Notes: generated by a model not told the origin, from the sequence alone. Positions 38,073 through 50,150 are shown, counted from the stretch's first letter. The stretch: DNA of 64,000 bases from Basidiobolus meristosporus CBS 931.73 (GCA_002104905.1 MCFE01000164.1:83857-147856); one strand, 5' to 3'. A program made the numbers and translations.

Positions 38073-39688
38073 CCAGGTGCACAATAGGTATCCATAGCTT
38101 TGGGGACCTCAGTGATTGGGAGAACTAGTCAATATGGTATTAATCAATCAAGTCAAGTGTGGATCCATTGAAATAGGATAGACTTTATTGGGAACTTCCA
38201 GAACTCCAAACTATTGAATTACATTTAACAAATGTAGGCCCAAGCATGAATTGCTATGCAAGAACCATGGCTCTAAATAGGGCAGTGGCTGGTTGGAGTC
38301 TGTAGGGTGGAAAGCAATCCTCAGCACTATTCGAAAAGTTGTATCTTAAATCAAGCCACAGGTGTTAACATCCAAAAAAACCATGATCAAGCGTGACATC
38401 CGTATATCTGAGAGAATTGGTACAAAATCAATGACTGTCAACAGAGAGCTGATACCTTTGGTAGCCTCTCCATCAATGATCTGGACATTGGTGGTACTAG
38501 ATTTTCTAGACTTCCCAGTGGCCGGATTGGTTACTTGTATACATCCATTTGACGTCTGTGTGCAGGCTGGGCAATGGAGGAAATCCACACTACCCTGGCA
38601 GTGGACTTCTCAGCTTCCCCAATGGATCTTGGGGAGCTCTGGTTGAGTGTTGACAACACCGACTGTTTGAAACCGTGATTTGTTGGGCAAGGTGAAAGGA
38701 GCGATTTCCAGGAAGGACTGCTTGGTTGAGTTGAATGAGTAGTGTGTCGTAAGCCAACAGGATTATGCCAACAACCGCTTTACTGACCAGCATGAACAGA
38801 CGATGGTAATACACGACTTCAGGCCGATTTCCATCCCAATCCATTGCTGCTCCAGTACCCAGCTCGGCCGATGAACACGGGCCTTAATTTAGATATTCAT
38901 ACACCCCATCACCCATATCACCGGGTCAACAAGCCATGATTGTTGTCAAGTTACACCTTCCTCCCCCCGTTCAAAGGGGATGGACGTATGGACGTATGGA
39001 CGTGATCATACAGTAATGTAAATTCCAATAATATCCATTGTGCATGAGATGGTTCTAGACGCTAGGGTCCTCGTTGGATGCACACACTAGCATGCAAGAT
39101 TACCCGGAGCAGCAGCGTGGTGATTTCGATGGATTCGGGGATGTCACCTGAGCCTCAGTATCACAGCAGCCCCTCAGTTGACAGTGTGCATGCTCGGTCG
39201 CGTTTCTGGAATCCAAATTCTGTGGAATTTCCTCCAACCCTACAGCTAGCGGGCTGCTTAGGTCCCTACCACCAATGGGTTCCTCGCCGTATAACTTGGT
39301 GCTAAGCAAAGATTGAAACGTGCTGGATCTCCATCCATCCCAGGCTAATGATGTCACCTATGAAAAGGCAGCACTAAAATTACTAAGCGGACAGTGCAAC
39401 ATTTAAGTGTAATATCTGATAGCTGCATAAACCTTCCATTTTCAGAACACTTCGATTATATAGTATTGGCTTATCCATCCACTGAATTATGGAACATTTC
39501 AGGATTCCTAGGAAATATTGTAGGATGGCATGGACTTGATGTTGGTCCAGAATATCTCTGAAAAAAAAGATGCCCTCCCCCCCCCAGCATTAGAGAATCT
39601 ACTAAGAGAATTGGCGATACTGTTGGGTTGAAAAGATTTCCGCTGGTTGAACTTCCACCTATTTTTTAGCTCCACTTTGGTATTCAGG
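38073..39688. other. mostly non-coding, possible unresolved minus-strand gene
   Basis: Two adjacent minus-strand frames (38844-38590, with a hydrophobic LVSKAVVGIILLAYDTLLI segment, and 38588-38346, with CPAC and a second hydrophobic stretch) could be exons of one small membrane protein, but they are in different frames and I cannot identify a clear intron. A TGGACGTA repeat (2.9 units) lies at 38981-39003. Confidence 0.3.
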
Positions 39689-40413
39689 ATGGCCGATTTA
39701 AAGGTAAATTTCGGTTCTCTCCCACTTCTTTCAGATAAAGTGCCAACCGTGTGCTCAACCAATTGACTCGATTCTGGTTTTCAGGAAGAGAACGACCTCA
39801 TCGATCACGCCACTTTCGATCAACTGTTGGAGATGGACGATGATGACGACCACGAGTTCTCCAAATCTATAGTATACAACTACTTCGAGCAAGCCGAGAC
39901 CACTTTCAATGATATGGATAACGCCCTGTTAGTTTCTTCCCTTTGTTTGCTCTAGTCGTGTCCGATGGAGATGTCCCTTGAAACGGGGTCTTCCAATGAC
40001 CGACTTGTTTGCCCTTGAAGTAGACACATTTGCTAACCTCGAGAACGCTTCTTTTTTGCTGTGTTAGGGGCGAGAAAGATCTTCAGGCGCTTTCCCGGTT
40101 GGGCCATTTCCTCAAAGGCAGCTCAGCCGCCCTAGGCCTCCAAAAGGTCAAGGTTTCCTGCGAGAAGATCCAACACTATGGGAATCAAAAGGACGAGACT
40201 GGTACGAAGAGTATTCCTGAGGAGGAGGCCCTGGAAAAGATCACCTCCTTGCTGACTCAAGTGAAGGAGGAGTATCAAGAGGCCGAGAAATATCTCAAAC
40301 ATTTCTACGAGGAAGTTTCACATGATGAGGACGAAGAGGAGGAGGAAGAAGAGGAAGAGGAGGAGGAGGAGGAAGAAGAAGAGGAGGAGGAGGACGATCT
40401 TGAGGACAATTAA
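39689..40413 (+). CDS. YPD1: Ypd1-type histidine phosphotransfer protein (3 exons)
   Basis: Exons 39689-39703, 39785-39927 and 40068-40413 give 167 residues. Introns start GTAAAT and GTTAGT; the second has a TGCTAAC branch site at 40031-40037. The first exon encodes only MADLK. The Hpt core is complete: IDHATFDQLLEMDDDDDHEFSK-type helix A, then ALSRLGHFLKGSSAALGL, with His in HFLKGSSA as the phosphoacceptor, and KVKVSCEKIQHYG. Such proteins pass phosphate from a hybrid histidine kinase to Ssk1- and Skn7-type regulators in osmotic and oxidative stress signalling. Unusual feature: after the last helix an almost pure Glu tail of ~25 residues ends in DDLEDN. The ORF from 40030 is only the last exon plus intron sequence. 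Confidence 0.94.
40321..40413 (+). repeat. GAG/GAA repeat encoding the poly-Glu tail
   Basis: Purine-only trinucleotide run at the 3' end of the YPD1-like gene. It is likely to vary in length between strains. Confidence 0.7.
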
Positions 40414-42118
40414 ACAAGCCATCATACATAACTCATTTGGTTGTTTTCAATTTTTTATTAACTGGCTTCCTCCCAATGGAAATGTAATTATATCCAACCT
40501 CACGTTCTCTCTTTCCCACCATGATGTATCTCCTATTTTATGTAGCCATTTCTGTTCTTCTGATAGACAAACTACATTCAATATCGAAAGCTCAATTCCT
40601 TCTACAGAACTGACCATTTTTGCATGACTCCTTCTTTTGCGTTCGCTCCATTCCTTGTCAATTGTTCAGATCATGTTTGGTGTGTTCAAGCGATTTGTTT
40701 GTTGGTGACTACAAGAAAGATGAAGTTCACACTCTGTGCATTGACAAGGTGTTTTGCTGACGGGAGCTGGGATATATATGACTGGTTGATTTGTTGAAGC
40801 ATGTGTGTTGCCGACTAAAGCGGGCTTGTTTGGGACCTCCCTAGGTATGGGGCACTATTTGCGTTCGCGTGCTTCTTCGCAACAGCGAGTTACGCTAGGT
40901 TGTCCAGTCGTTTCGCATACCGGAAAATCCCTTAAGCACGAAGCGCAACCAAGTTGCCCGCCGGCGATTTTCGCCCAAACCTGCGAGTATATCCCCCTTT
41001 CCGTAAAAGAGGATTCCAGCAGTGGAAAGTGGAGTGCACCCGGTCTCGACCGAACTTACCAAAAGCCCATAAAACAGCCAGGATTCTTGCCTCGGACGCG
41101 AAAATCCATTGTCCGGGAACACCCTGGGAGATCGCCATCTCGAAGGAGCGAGATCTGTATGAAGTTAATTCTTCTTCTTCTGGGTTAAATCCAGACCAGA
41201 CCTACTTAAACCCAAGGTGCTGCGTTGCCACAGGCCAGCCATTGGACAGGATCCGTAGTATATATATAGGCGGCATGATTTTGCATCATGCCGCCTGTGG
41301 ATGCCATTCCAAAGAAATCCTCTCTTCTTACTTAGCACTATTTTGGGATCTAGATAGTTCCGAGGGTCACTACCATCTCACCGGTCCGATGTGTTTAGTG
41401 GTAGCTGCGCATGAATATAGGCGCTGGACTTCCTATTTGGTGGATTACCTTGTAAGGCAAGGGATCACAGTACAGAAAAGAGCTCATTGCTTGTGCGATA
41501 TGCCACCAAGTGCCAACCTCCCAATTGGAAGGTCAATGGCTGAATATGGCTGACATTGTTTTAAGATTAACCTGCGCGATGCCGATCAATACAAGGCCAA
41601 CTCCACTCACTCTGAATGGTGGCTCCCATGAATTAGCATCCGTGTTAGTCTTGATAAGATTATCCTAAAGGGTATCGGGAACCAGCAACCATTGCTCACT
41701 GGAGAGAATGTTCTTTGGCACATATGCGTAGCATTGGTGGGTAAGCGATCAGGGGAAGCGGCGAAGTTCCGGGCAAATACGAATGCGTCACTCATGGCGG
41801 AAATCTCGGGAATTTTATCGTTGGGGGAATTGACTAAGGGAAATACATATGGTACAAGTGCGAATTGTCTACGCTCTAACGATATTACTTGACCCTTCAT
41901 AGCCATCCTCTTGGCTGGGGGTTGCTTACAAGGCTGCAGTAGATTGGATCAGAGGGTGACTTGTGCCTGCGGGCAAACACAAGGGATATTGATATATGAT
42001 ATCTTGGAAATGATTAAAGTGGGAAGAAACCTGGGGGATTTTTACAGTGAGTGATGAAACAAAAAGTGAGCCAAAATGACGATATGATGTGGACTGGAAT
42101 GTGGGATGCTTGTTATGG
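40414..42118. other. intergenic with a strong hairpin
   Basis: Shared 3' flank of the convergent YPD1-like and zinc-finger genes. Frames such as 40954-41553 have no recognisable content. See the separate hairpin entry at 41268-41296. Confidence 0.4.
41268..41296. repeat. perfect 12-bp inverted repeat with 5-nt loop
   Basis: AGGCGGCATGAT and its exact complement flank TTTGC. A TATATATA run sits immediately before it (41261-41268). Function unknown. Confidence 0.8.
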
Positions 42119-42865
42119 TTATGATTCGTCCAAGGAATTGCTCTCGGCAGGCTGTGCTCCGTGAAGTCTGAGGTGTCTTCTGAGGTTCGATTCCACGGAA
42201 AACCTTTTGTTGCAGCCTTCATGGACACAGAAAAAGGGCTTTTCCCCGGTGTGCGTGTACATGTGAGTTCTCAGTGAGCTTGGTCTGGAAAATCTCTTTT
42301 TGCAAACCTCGCAGATGTGTCTTCGGCCATCGGTGTTTCTCGAAAGAGTCATAATTACCGGCCCTTTGTAGAACTCGACAACCCTCTCCTCTGTTGGCTC
42401 ATTGTCAGAAGAGGAAAGGGAGCTCGTTGCAGGGCGCTTTGTTTGTTCCACGACCAAAGCCGAGTTAACCAGCAGAGATACCCCCTGCTTGGAGAAGTCG
42501 AGCGTCGTAGTGGCCTGGAAGGTAGAAGAGTCAAAGCACGGCAGTAGATTCTTATACGAATCTTCCTCCAAAGGAGGCTTGTGCTCTCCATCATTTGAGG
42601 AATCCGAAGACGGATGAGGCTGGGTTCTCTTTTCAATAGCAGAGAGATACGAGTTGGTCAGCTTTTTGTCCAGACCAGCCCGCCAGTACTGCAGCGTGTC
42701 TGTCTGCACACGTGGCTCCAGGGCAGGAAGCTTTCTCTTGTGGGGCTCTTTGGTGGTTGGCGAATTCCCCTTCCACTCTACCGGTGGGGTTGAAAAATGC
42801 TTCTCGGAAACGTCCACAAATTCTCCGATGTGTGGAAGTGATAAGCAGCCGTTTTGGATGGACAT
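42119..42865 (-). CDS. C2H2 zinc-finger transcription factor
   Basis: A 248-residue protein with two adjacent C-terminal fingers. Finger 1 is C-X2-C-X12-H-X3-H (CEVC...HMYTH), joined by the TGEKPF linker to finger 2, C-X4-C-X12-H-X3-H (CVHEGC...HLRLH). The second finger [15 protein letters not shown] closely resembles fungal two-finger regulators with a RFSV.SN.RRH helix. The rest is Ser/Pro/Glu-rich and probably an unstructured regulatory region. A basic [10 protein letters not shown]-like patch ([11 protein letters not shown]) may be a nuclear signal. The ATG at 42865 is the first in frame. Target genes cannot be inferred. No intron is required. Confidence 0.85.
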   Translation of the reverse strand: MSIQNGCLSLPHIGEFVDVSEKHFSTPPVEWKGNSPTTKEPHKRKLPALEPRVQTDTLQYWRAGLDKKLTNSYLSAIEKRTQPHPSSDSSNDGEHKPPLEEDSYKNLLPCFDSSTFQATTTLDFSKQGVSLLVNSALVVEQTKRPATSSLSSSDNEPTEERVVEFYKGPVIMTLSRNTDGRRHICEVCKKRFSRPSSLRTHMYTHTGEKPFFCVHEGCNKRFSVESNLRRHLRLHGAQPAESNSLDES

Positions 42866-44740
42866 TAATGGATTAGATACTTGGCAAGTCTGTGGTTCGA
42901 GGTTAAGGTAGAGGGGTATCTAGGTGGGTTTTAGATAAGAAACAGATGGGAGCTCTTTCTTAAAAATCAATATTTATCCGGAAAATCGATGTTGACCTGA
43001 TTGCAGAAACCGAGGGTATATTTGCGGTATTGATCAACTGAATATAAAAGATCGAGTGGTGCCAACTGCCACCTTCTCAAAGCATTCTGATCTTGAATGG
43101 AATGATCCACACTTTTAATTTTGTCACAGCGAGCTGTTGGACAAATGAATGCAGTATTGCATGCTCCAAGTCACGATGGAAACAATGCTCCCACTTGGGC
43201 ATTGAACGGCTTTGCCGTTGATGAGGTAGATAAGATCAATGCTACCAAGGCATGAATGGCGAAGTGCTACTCAATGATATGGTGTGGGATCTTAAGCCAA
43301 GATTAGAGATTCGCTCGTAGTACGACAGGCTAGGCCTAGATTTAATGTGGCGGATTCGTCTATAATTGATGATTGTATGGTCCTATTGCCAGCCGATCCA
43401 TCAACATCAACATCAGCATCAGCATCGTCGCCATTCTCCAACACAGCAAATAGATTCGGTTTCCCAGAGGGTTCCTGATTTAACCAAATCAGTGAGCATA
43501 CAAGGTTGTGGGCTAGGAAATTGCACTCGTAGTGGCTTAAGAGGTGTGTGAGAATCCAGATCTATTTGCCATGCTACACATCAAGTGACAGACTAACACT
43601 CCATTCAGGATAAATCGCCATCTTCCTTTGTGCACCAATGCAGTGCCATTATTGGTGATTGGCATACTCCGTAACATATGCCGTTTTTGGCCCCATTGCT
43701 GGGAAAAAGCCCGAGACAACCATCACGCCATGAGCCAAGAATCATGCCGACCACTGGCAGACAGCGTAAAGGATGGCCAATTGCCAAAACGGAGTCGTAC
43801 ATTAGTTCATGAAGATCGATCTTCGTCATGTTATTCTGAGCAAAGAATATTCATCGAGATCCGGTTCGAGGTGACACGCAATAAGGAGATTTTTCCTTAT
43901 GACCATCGATTTCCCTGAACCTGGATTTCTCATCGTCTCCTGAAGCAATTTACCAGGCTAGCCGTCCACATACCTGGAGTGCCTTTTTCCAAGACGTGGC
44001 CTGGTTTGCACTGCACCAGGCGGGCTCCGGGAAGCCCCCTTCTCGAGTTTCGGCCTGCGTGCTTGTTAGAGTGCTTGGGGAATCCGTTGCAACGCTTCCC
44101 AAGGCTGCAGTAGTCATCAGGTGTCCGCCGGAAGTACAATGCCATTATACGAACGTGCCCGGTTTGGGTTAGACTTGGTTGGTACCATGGAACCCATCCT
44201 ATTGGGACTTTTGCATCGCCGAAATACAAGTTTTGCTTCGCGCCGTACTATAGTTTCTCCGAGGATAGCGTAAGCCAAGAAATCGAGGATTTGTGGTGGC
44301 CATGAAACCCGGGTTAGCTTTAGTCCAGAACACCCGCAGGAGTGTCCCAAAATAGAAATGGAAACTACGGCGATTTGGCCTCGGAGGATTACCAAAAATG
44401 GAGGCTATTCTCATGCTGTCCACTCTTGGCCCAAACCTGGTGCAGTGCCAAGGCTTTCGGTATATATTATCTACCTTTATTGCACACATCAACATATGGT
44501 ATTACGTTGTATTTCAAGAATGGACAGGTTTGGATGCGCACTGATAAAATCAGGAAGATTCTTGATCATGCCAGTATTGAGGCATCCAACGGGAAGCAGC
44601 CAACAGCGACATGCTAGGATTGTTTTGTTCAAAGTATACAAAGCAGAATTGTAAAAGAAAATACAGAACGATTAAATAGCGCTACTTCGCGATAAGGGTT
44701 ACTACAGGGTGGGTGGTTTTACAAGGAGTTAGCGGAGGAG
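42866..44740. other. intergenic, no gene recognised
   Basis: Contains a CATCAR hexamer microsatellite at 43399-43427. Several frames of 60-100 codons occur on both strands without family motifs. Confidence 0.35.
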
Positions 44741-46064
44741 CTAACAGCCCTCGTGGTACAGGCGCGTTGCTACTCGAAGGAAGAAGTCAACTGCATCAAA
44801 CCGGGTCTGGCCAATGGTGCTAATTCTAAATCTACTGTTGAGATCCCAGTGGTTGGCCTCGATGGTTTCGATATATTTGCCCCAGCGTGCTGACTCTAAG
44901 CTCACCAGTCCATCGTTGTCGCCTTCATGGCTCATTATAACCCCTTGGGTCAACCATAAAGGCGACATCCATGGAATCGCCTTAGCTTGGGCTCCATAAG
45001 AGAAGTAGGCGACATCTGGAGAATCGGGTGTGTTTGGATTAAAGTATTTTCGGCAGTAGTCGGTCGTAAGGTTGGCGTATGCGGGCTCATCCAGCAGAAA
45101 GCTGATCCAGCCAAGATCGGGATGAAACCCCGCGGGGTATTTGGCATTTGTGGGAGAGAGGTATTTGAGGAGGTTGTGCTTCCGTTTCATGCGATCAGGG
45201 TAGACCTCTTGGGCAACCTCGCCTAGAGAAACAAATCCAACACCAAACTGGTCCCTACACCAGTCCATGAAGGGGCTTCCTCTGTGCGGTGTGCATAGGG
45301 TGGTCAAGGATTGCACTTTGTATTTTTTGGGTCGCAGGTGGGTAATGAGATACCGGCAATCCAACCCCCCCTAGTGACGGTAAGTGGTTAGTGACTTGTT
45401 CAGGAGACGGATCATCGTAAGGTTGGTACCATTGAATGCGCAATGAAGTTTACACGATCCCCTGCTGCGGCTACCTCCAGACAACTATGGATCTCCTGAG
45501 CGCGACGTCTGATCTCTCCAGTTCTGCGGCCCCCATTTAGTCAACCAAACTCAACACAGCGGAGATGAGAAGCGACTTACCTGGAGACGCCAGTGATGAT
45601 CACCTTGGCGCCCAAATCCTCGAGTGCTTCTTTGATTCCTTTCCAATAGTGAACCTGGAGGAGAGGTAAGAAATCCGGGCCTGAAATACCAAAGTAAGTG
45701 GCTTGTCGTTGGTTGCTAACAAGTGATGAATACCAACCTAGCTTATCGAAACCGTAAAGGCCTGTTTGGAGGTCGGTGTTACTATCGTTCGATCAATAGG
45801 TTCAGAAACGCAGGAGGACTTACCATGGCACAGCACTATTGGATTTCGTGGGGCGACGTAGCTAGGCTTTATGGGTATCTGACTGACAAGTCTATGATGT
45901 ATGGACTCCGCTTGGTCTGTCCGGCCCGATGTGAATATCTCGGTGGAGGTAATGCGATCAAGTACTCTGGATTTTACTGAGGAATAGGCCAGGACTATGT
46001 TGGAGCTATAGGAGTCTAATACTTGTCGGAGTTGGGATGAAAGTGAAAAGAGAGAAGCACTCAT
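44741..46064 (-). CDS. Tgl2-like alpha/beta-hydrolase lipase (5 exons)
   Basis: Exons 46064-45824, 45761-45738, 45680-45581, 45523-45430 and 45370-44741; introns of 62, 57, 57 and 59 bp with GT-AG ends. Spliced product 362 residues. The second exon is only 24 bp. Joined segments read NPIVLCHGLYGFDKLG (oxyanion-hole HG), then a Rossmann-like GPDFLPLLQVHYWKGI, then FIAHSMGG, with Ser as nucleophile, then LDCRYLITHL. Later GDNDGLVS supplies the likely Asp and EANHWDLN the likely His. This layout matches yeast Tgl2 and related bacterial-type triacylglycerol lipases. Tgl2 is mitochondrial in yeast; location here is not certain. Each exon junction is needed to keep the motif continuous, which strongly supports the model. 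Confidence 0.9.
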
Positions 46065-46137
46065 GTATGTGTGATTGACTTGGGCTCAAAAGGATGGTTT
46101 ACGGATTACTAGGGACTCCGTGGGTTACTGGCATATA

Positions 46138-46145
46138 TTTATACC
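46138..46145 (-). promoter_or_regulatory. TATA box of the lipase gene
   Basis: TATAAATA on the minus strand, about 75-80 bp upstream of the ATG at 46064. Confidence 0.55.
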
Positions 46146-46149
46146 TGTC

Positions 46150-47640
46150 TACATCACCGATCTTTAGTTTGTAGTACATGGACCTCTGTATCAACAATAG
46201 ATGTTTTGTATTGAAGATAATATATATGCTTATGAGATATCCAAAACCTGTCACTGTGATGAAATGATTGGCGAATCATTGCAGTAACATTATTATGTAT
46301 TAGCTCTGGCCCTAACCGATGATGTCTCCAGGGATTGCCGACTTGAATAATTTAATCGCCGAAATTGTGGCCACAGGGACATCACGTGCAACATGCGATA
46401 CATGGGACTCTTCATCAATTGAAATTGGCCTCGTGGAAAAATACGACGTCACGAGATGCTTTGGTAACCTTACGTAGATATTACGATTTTGAAGTCCTCA
46501 TTCTGTTGCATTGGCAACTGAGTGCTGAAGCACAAAATCAAGCTCCACACAATGCAATAATATTCCAACCATACCACCTGACGCAGTTACCCATGCATAG
46601 GGGGGTGTCAGAAGATAAATCGTATCTCTAGCTAATTGGTTAGTTAGATACAGCGACTTCCTAGCACTCAGTTGCTTGATCATTCAACTCTTAAAAGAGA
46701 CTCAAGCCCAGGCAATCAGACATGTATACGAATTCGATGCACTGAACCACACAAATCAACTGGCCCGTAGAATTTCCCATCCAGGGCATCGGTAGACTTG
46801 CTCTCAAAATAGGCGAGAGTACATGGCGAAGCACATCGCCTGATTAGGGGATTTTTCCGGGATGATCAGGTAGAACAACGGATTCATTGATACAGGAGAG
46901 ATGTGGTGAATGTCAATCTCTGATTAGATCGAGTCTCATGAAGTGCTGCTTTCATTGGCACGGGGGACCTACATCAAAGAGGCCGTATCTGATGCATTCA
47001 TTGGGGCACCGTTGGTCTCCAGTGCTGAGGATACGGCAATCCTTCAAACCGTCGACAACTGGAGCAGACCGGAGCCCACCTACCCACTGCCTACACCCAC
47101 CCAGCTCAAGCGTTCCCTGGATGCGCAAGTACTTATCGCGAGGCCCGATCTGGCCGTGAGATATTGGAGATGGTGGGATCCATGGACGTTGTTTTTGCTA
47201 CTGGTAACCAAATCCATATTGCCACGCATGAGAAACGTATTGGGCTTGATGTATGGGAAAGGCTGGAATGGCTGGCTTGGCTGGCTTGGGCTTCTACTCT
47301 CGTAACACCGCAAAATTGGTAACACCTATGAGGTCAGTGACCTTACATAATATCCAATTAATAGTCTCAACAATGAGCATCAGACAATGATTGATTCGTA
47401 AATGGCGTATAAAGGGCGCTTCTGATCCAATTCGGGCCATTAATTTATGTGGAATCAACACTACGCGCAATCCCTTGGTCAATAAAGGAAACTAGTTGAA
47501 TTAGCGTTAATTTTAAGTAGTCTAGGCACCTCCAGAAGAATATGTCGGTGGATCTTGAGGGATCTAATTGGACCATGGTCATTTAACATCAATGAAGCGT
47601 CCCGAGAACCTGAACACTAACCGAAGTGTCCTCATTGTAA
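46150..47640. other. intergenic between divergent lipase and transporter genes
   Basis: The open frame 46943-47305 lacks an ATG (it opens at GTG after a stop) and has no recognisable domain, so it is not called. Confidence 0.35.
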
Positions 47641-47668
47641 TCTTTTTCAGCCTACCCACATCGAAGTT

Positions 47669-49063
47669 ATGCTGTATGCTTATATTGCTGCTGGCATAGC
47701 TTCAATAGGAGGCCTACTCTTTGGTTATGATGTCGGTGTTATTAGCGGTGTGTTGGATATGGAGGCATTTAACACTCAGTTTCCATATTCCAGCGCTTTC
47801 TCCAAAGGTTTCATCGTGAGTAGTTTGACGCTTGGGTGTTTCGTGGGCTCGCTGGCTGCTTACTACATAGCTGATTTCTATGGACGTCGTTTTAGCATCA
47901 TATGCGGAGGAATCCTCTTCGCAATTGGCGGCGTGGTGCAAGCCAGTGCCTTCTCCCTGGGCCAGATTTACGCAGGCAGAATCCTTTCTGGCTTGGCCAT
48001 CGGTGTACTATCCATGGCTGTACCTCTGTACCAATCTGAGATTGCACCAAAACACATAAGAGGGAGTTTGGTTGGCTTCCATCAGCTAGCAATTACTTTT
48101 GGCATCCTGGTGAGCTTCTTTGTTAATTACGGGAGTAGCTTTCTGGAGGGAAACATCACTTGGCGCCTACCGTTGGCCATTCAAATCACCCCTGCCATTG
48201 TTCTCTTATTTTCAATGTCGTTTCTTCCAAAAACTCCTCGCTGGCTTGTTTCACAAGGACGCAAGGACGAGGCTATGTGCGTATTGAGGAAGGTTTGCAA
48301 CAACCCAGAAGACGAGTTCATGGAAATAGAGCTGAATATTCAGTTCGAGCGTGAGATAGGCCCGGGCTCATGGTATGAGCTATTCGAGCCCAATCTGTTT
48401 GTTCGACTACTTATCGGCGTGTCAATTCAAGCGTTCCAGCAGTTAACTGGTATCAATGCCATCATGTATTACGCGCCATCAATCTTTCATTCGTTTGGAA
48501 TTGACGACTCCGGAGCTCGCCTCTTGGCCACCGCCATCAATGGAGTTGTGAACTTCGTTTTCACGATTCCATGTGTGATATTCCTAGACAAACTGGGACG
48601 ACGACCTTTGTTGCTTGCTGGTTCGGTTGTCATGTCGGTCGCTATGGGCGTTCTTGCTGTCATCTTCGCTGTATATACGCCAACAGACTCTGAAAGACAG
48701 AATTACAGCTACGTATGTTTAGCCATCATCTTTTGCTTCGTGGCATTTTTTGCGTTCACGTGGGGCCCCATTGGATGGGTCTACCCAAGCGAGATATATC
48801 CCAATAGAGTTCGTGCCAAATGCTTAAGCATTACCACGGTGACGAACTGGACCTTCAACTTTTTGGTTGGTCTGGTAGTGCCAAAGCTAATGGAGTCCAT
48901 CAAATGGGGACTCTACGGTGTATTTGCCGTCTTTGGAGTCATTATGTTCATCAATGTCTTCTTCTTTGTCCCGGAGACGAAAGGGCTAAGTCTTGAGGAA
49001 ATCGATCAGATGTTTGACCGCAAGCGTGATGGTAAGTCCTATAGAAGGAGTCTACTGAACTAG
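47669..49063 (+). CDS. MFS sugar transporter (hexose family), N-terminus uncertain
   Basis: 464 residues from the ATG at 47669. Family marks in order: GGLLFGYDVGVISGVL in helix 1, YGRR in loop 2-3, GRILSGLAIG, RGSLVGFHQL, PKTPRWL before the central loop, QQLTGINAIMYYAPSIF in helix 7, DKLGRRPLLL, WVYPSEIYPNR, and the PETKG...LEEID end. Twelve membrane helices are expected. It imports a hexose or related sugar by facilitated diffusion or H+ symport; the QQLTGIN motif favours glucose-type substrates. The sequence before helix 1 is very short for the family. A polypyrimidine-AG (CTTTTTCAG at 47642-47650) lies just upstream in an open frame, so a small 5' exon probably exists, but its donor could not be placed. 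Confidence 0.9.
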   Translation: MLYAYIAAGIASIGGLLFGYDVGVISGVLDMEAFNTQFPYSSAFSKGFIVSSLTLGCFVGSLAAYYIADFYGRRFSIICGGILFAIGGVVQASAFSLGQIYAGRILSGLAIGVLSMAVPLYQSEIAPKHIRGSLVGFHQLAITFGILVSFFVNYGSSFLEGNITWRLPLAIQITPAIVLLFSMSFLPKTPRWLVSQGRKDEAMCVLRKVCNNPEDEFMEIELNIQFEREIGPGSWYELFEPNLFVRLLIGVSIQAFQQLTGINAIMYYAPSIFHSFGIDDSGARLLATAINGVVNFVFTIPCVIFLDKLGRRPLLLAGSVVMSVAMGVLAVIFAVYTPTDSERQNYSYVCLAIIFCFVAFFAFTWGPIGWVYPSEIYPNRVRAKCLSITTVTNWTFNFLVGLVVPKLMESIKWGLYGVFAVFGVIMFINVFFFVPETKGLSLEEIDQMFDRKRDGKSYRRSLLN

Positions 49064-49779
49064 TGCACATTGCACCTACACGAACCACCTTGTGCATTCT
49101 TCATATATCATTTGGGCAAATTCATGTATTTTAAATCTACCTGGTCTTCCTAATCAGACCTCGGTTTCAACTGGACCGCGGCCATTCAAAATAAATGTAA
49201 ATCATACCGCAATATTTTCCTGTACTCTGTGCAGAATAAGCCTCACACTTTTCCCCTTCTGAAGCCAATTTTGTTATTCTGATGGAAGCAATTATACACT
49301 AGCAGGCATAATTTGGCATAGCTAACCTGGTACAATCTGTAAGGGTGTGATGGAGCAACCCGCATGTATAATTCTAACAAAGATTCATTTATGTTTAGGT
49401 AAGCCCCTATACAGTGCGAGTAAGAATGCAATTTAATTGTAATCACCAACTAGCGCAAGATGGATTGTCTGGAGTAATGCCACCATGGTACCTCATAGTA
49501 ACCATCAAGTTCTTTTACTAGCTTGGAGAGCTATACTACAGTGGATGATGTTGAAGATGATAAGTTCATGCATATATATTTCAAGTATGAAGTACATTCT
49601 TAGTTGACATTGAATTACATACAGATTTGACAATATTGTAGCTCAAATCATCATGTGACTGTGGTGGTAGGCAAATTGAAGAAATACTACCCAAATGGCT
49701 TACCAATCCATAACACAACAACTTTTGCATCTTTTCAAATTCCTACCAAAGCCTGTATAATTTGCTCTCTCAGAGGTGC
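49064..49779. other. intergenic, no gene seen
   Basis: AT-rich 3' flank of the transporter gene grading into LTR-like relics. Nothing recognised. Confidence 0.35.
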
Positions 49780-50150
49780 TTTCAGTCCGGATAAACCATA
49801 TTTTGCTTTGTTATTATTGAGTTGACACCTAATATATTGATATATCAAAGAATTTCCATTGATGGGATTGCTAAATTATGATCAGTTTACTTACAATATA
49901 TTTGGCAAGATACTGCCTAATTCTCTTAACCGGTGAAATCCCGGAAGTTGTAAAACTCATCCAAAAGGCCCCAAACTTTGCACATCATTTCCCAGCATTT
50001 TCTTGAAATACCTATATCATAGGTTTTATAAAGGCCTCACAGATGTACAAGCTCTCAAATTGATCTGAGTAAAGCAGTAAGGGAATATCATTCAATTCCT
50101 CTATAGTCCTCCAAATCACTCACAATATACCCCAGAATCTTGCTACAATA
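49780..50150 (+). repeat. very diverged LTR-like relic
   Basis: Keeps CCAAAAGGCCCCAAACTTTGCACA (near 49959, shortened in other LTRs) and a CCAAATCACTC..CAATAT end, with little else alignable to the copia LTR. Confidence 0.45.

Noticed and set aside
40954-41553. 199-codon open frame
   Set aside because: No domain, odd composition, overlaps a hairpin and other long frames on both strands; likely chance.
42183-42200. GGTTCGATTCC, a tRNA B-box-like string
   Set aside because: Lies inside the zinc-finger coding region and no acceptor or anticodon stem can be built around it.
43399-43427. CATCAR hexamer run as a possible CRISPR-like or regulatory array
   Set aside because: Simple microsatellite without spacers.
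46943-47305. 120-codon open frame upstream of the transporter
   Set aside because: No ATG start, no splice partner found, ends in a repetitive GWNGWLGWLG stretch; not supportable as a gene.
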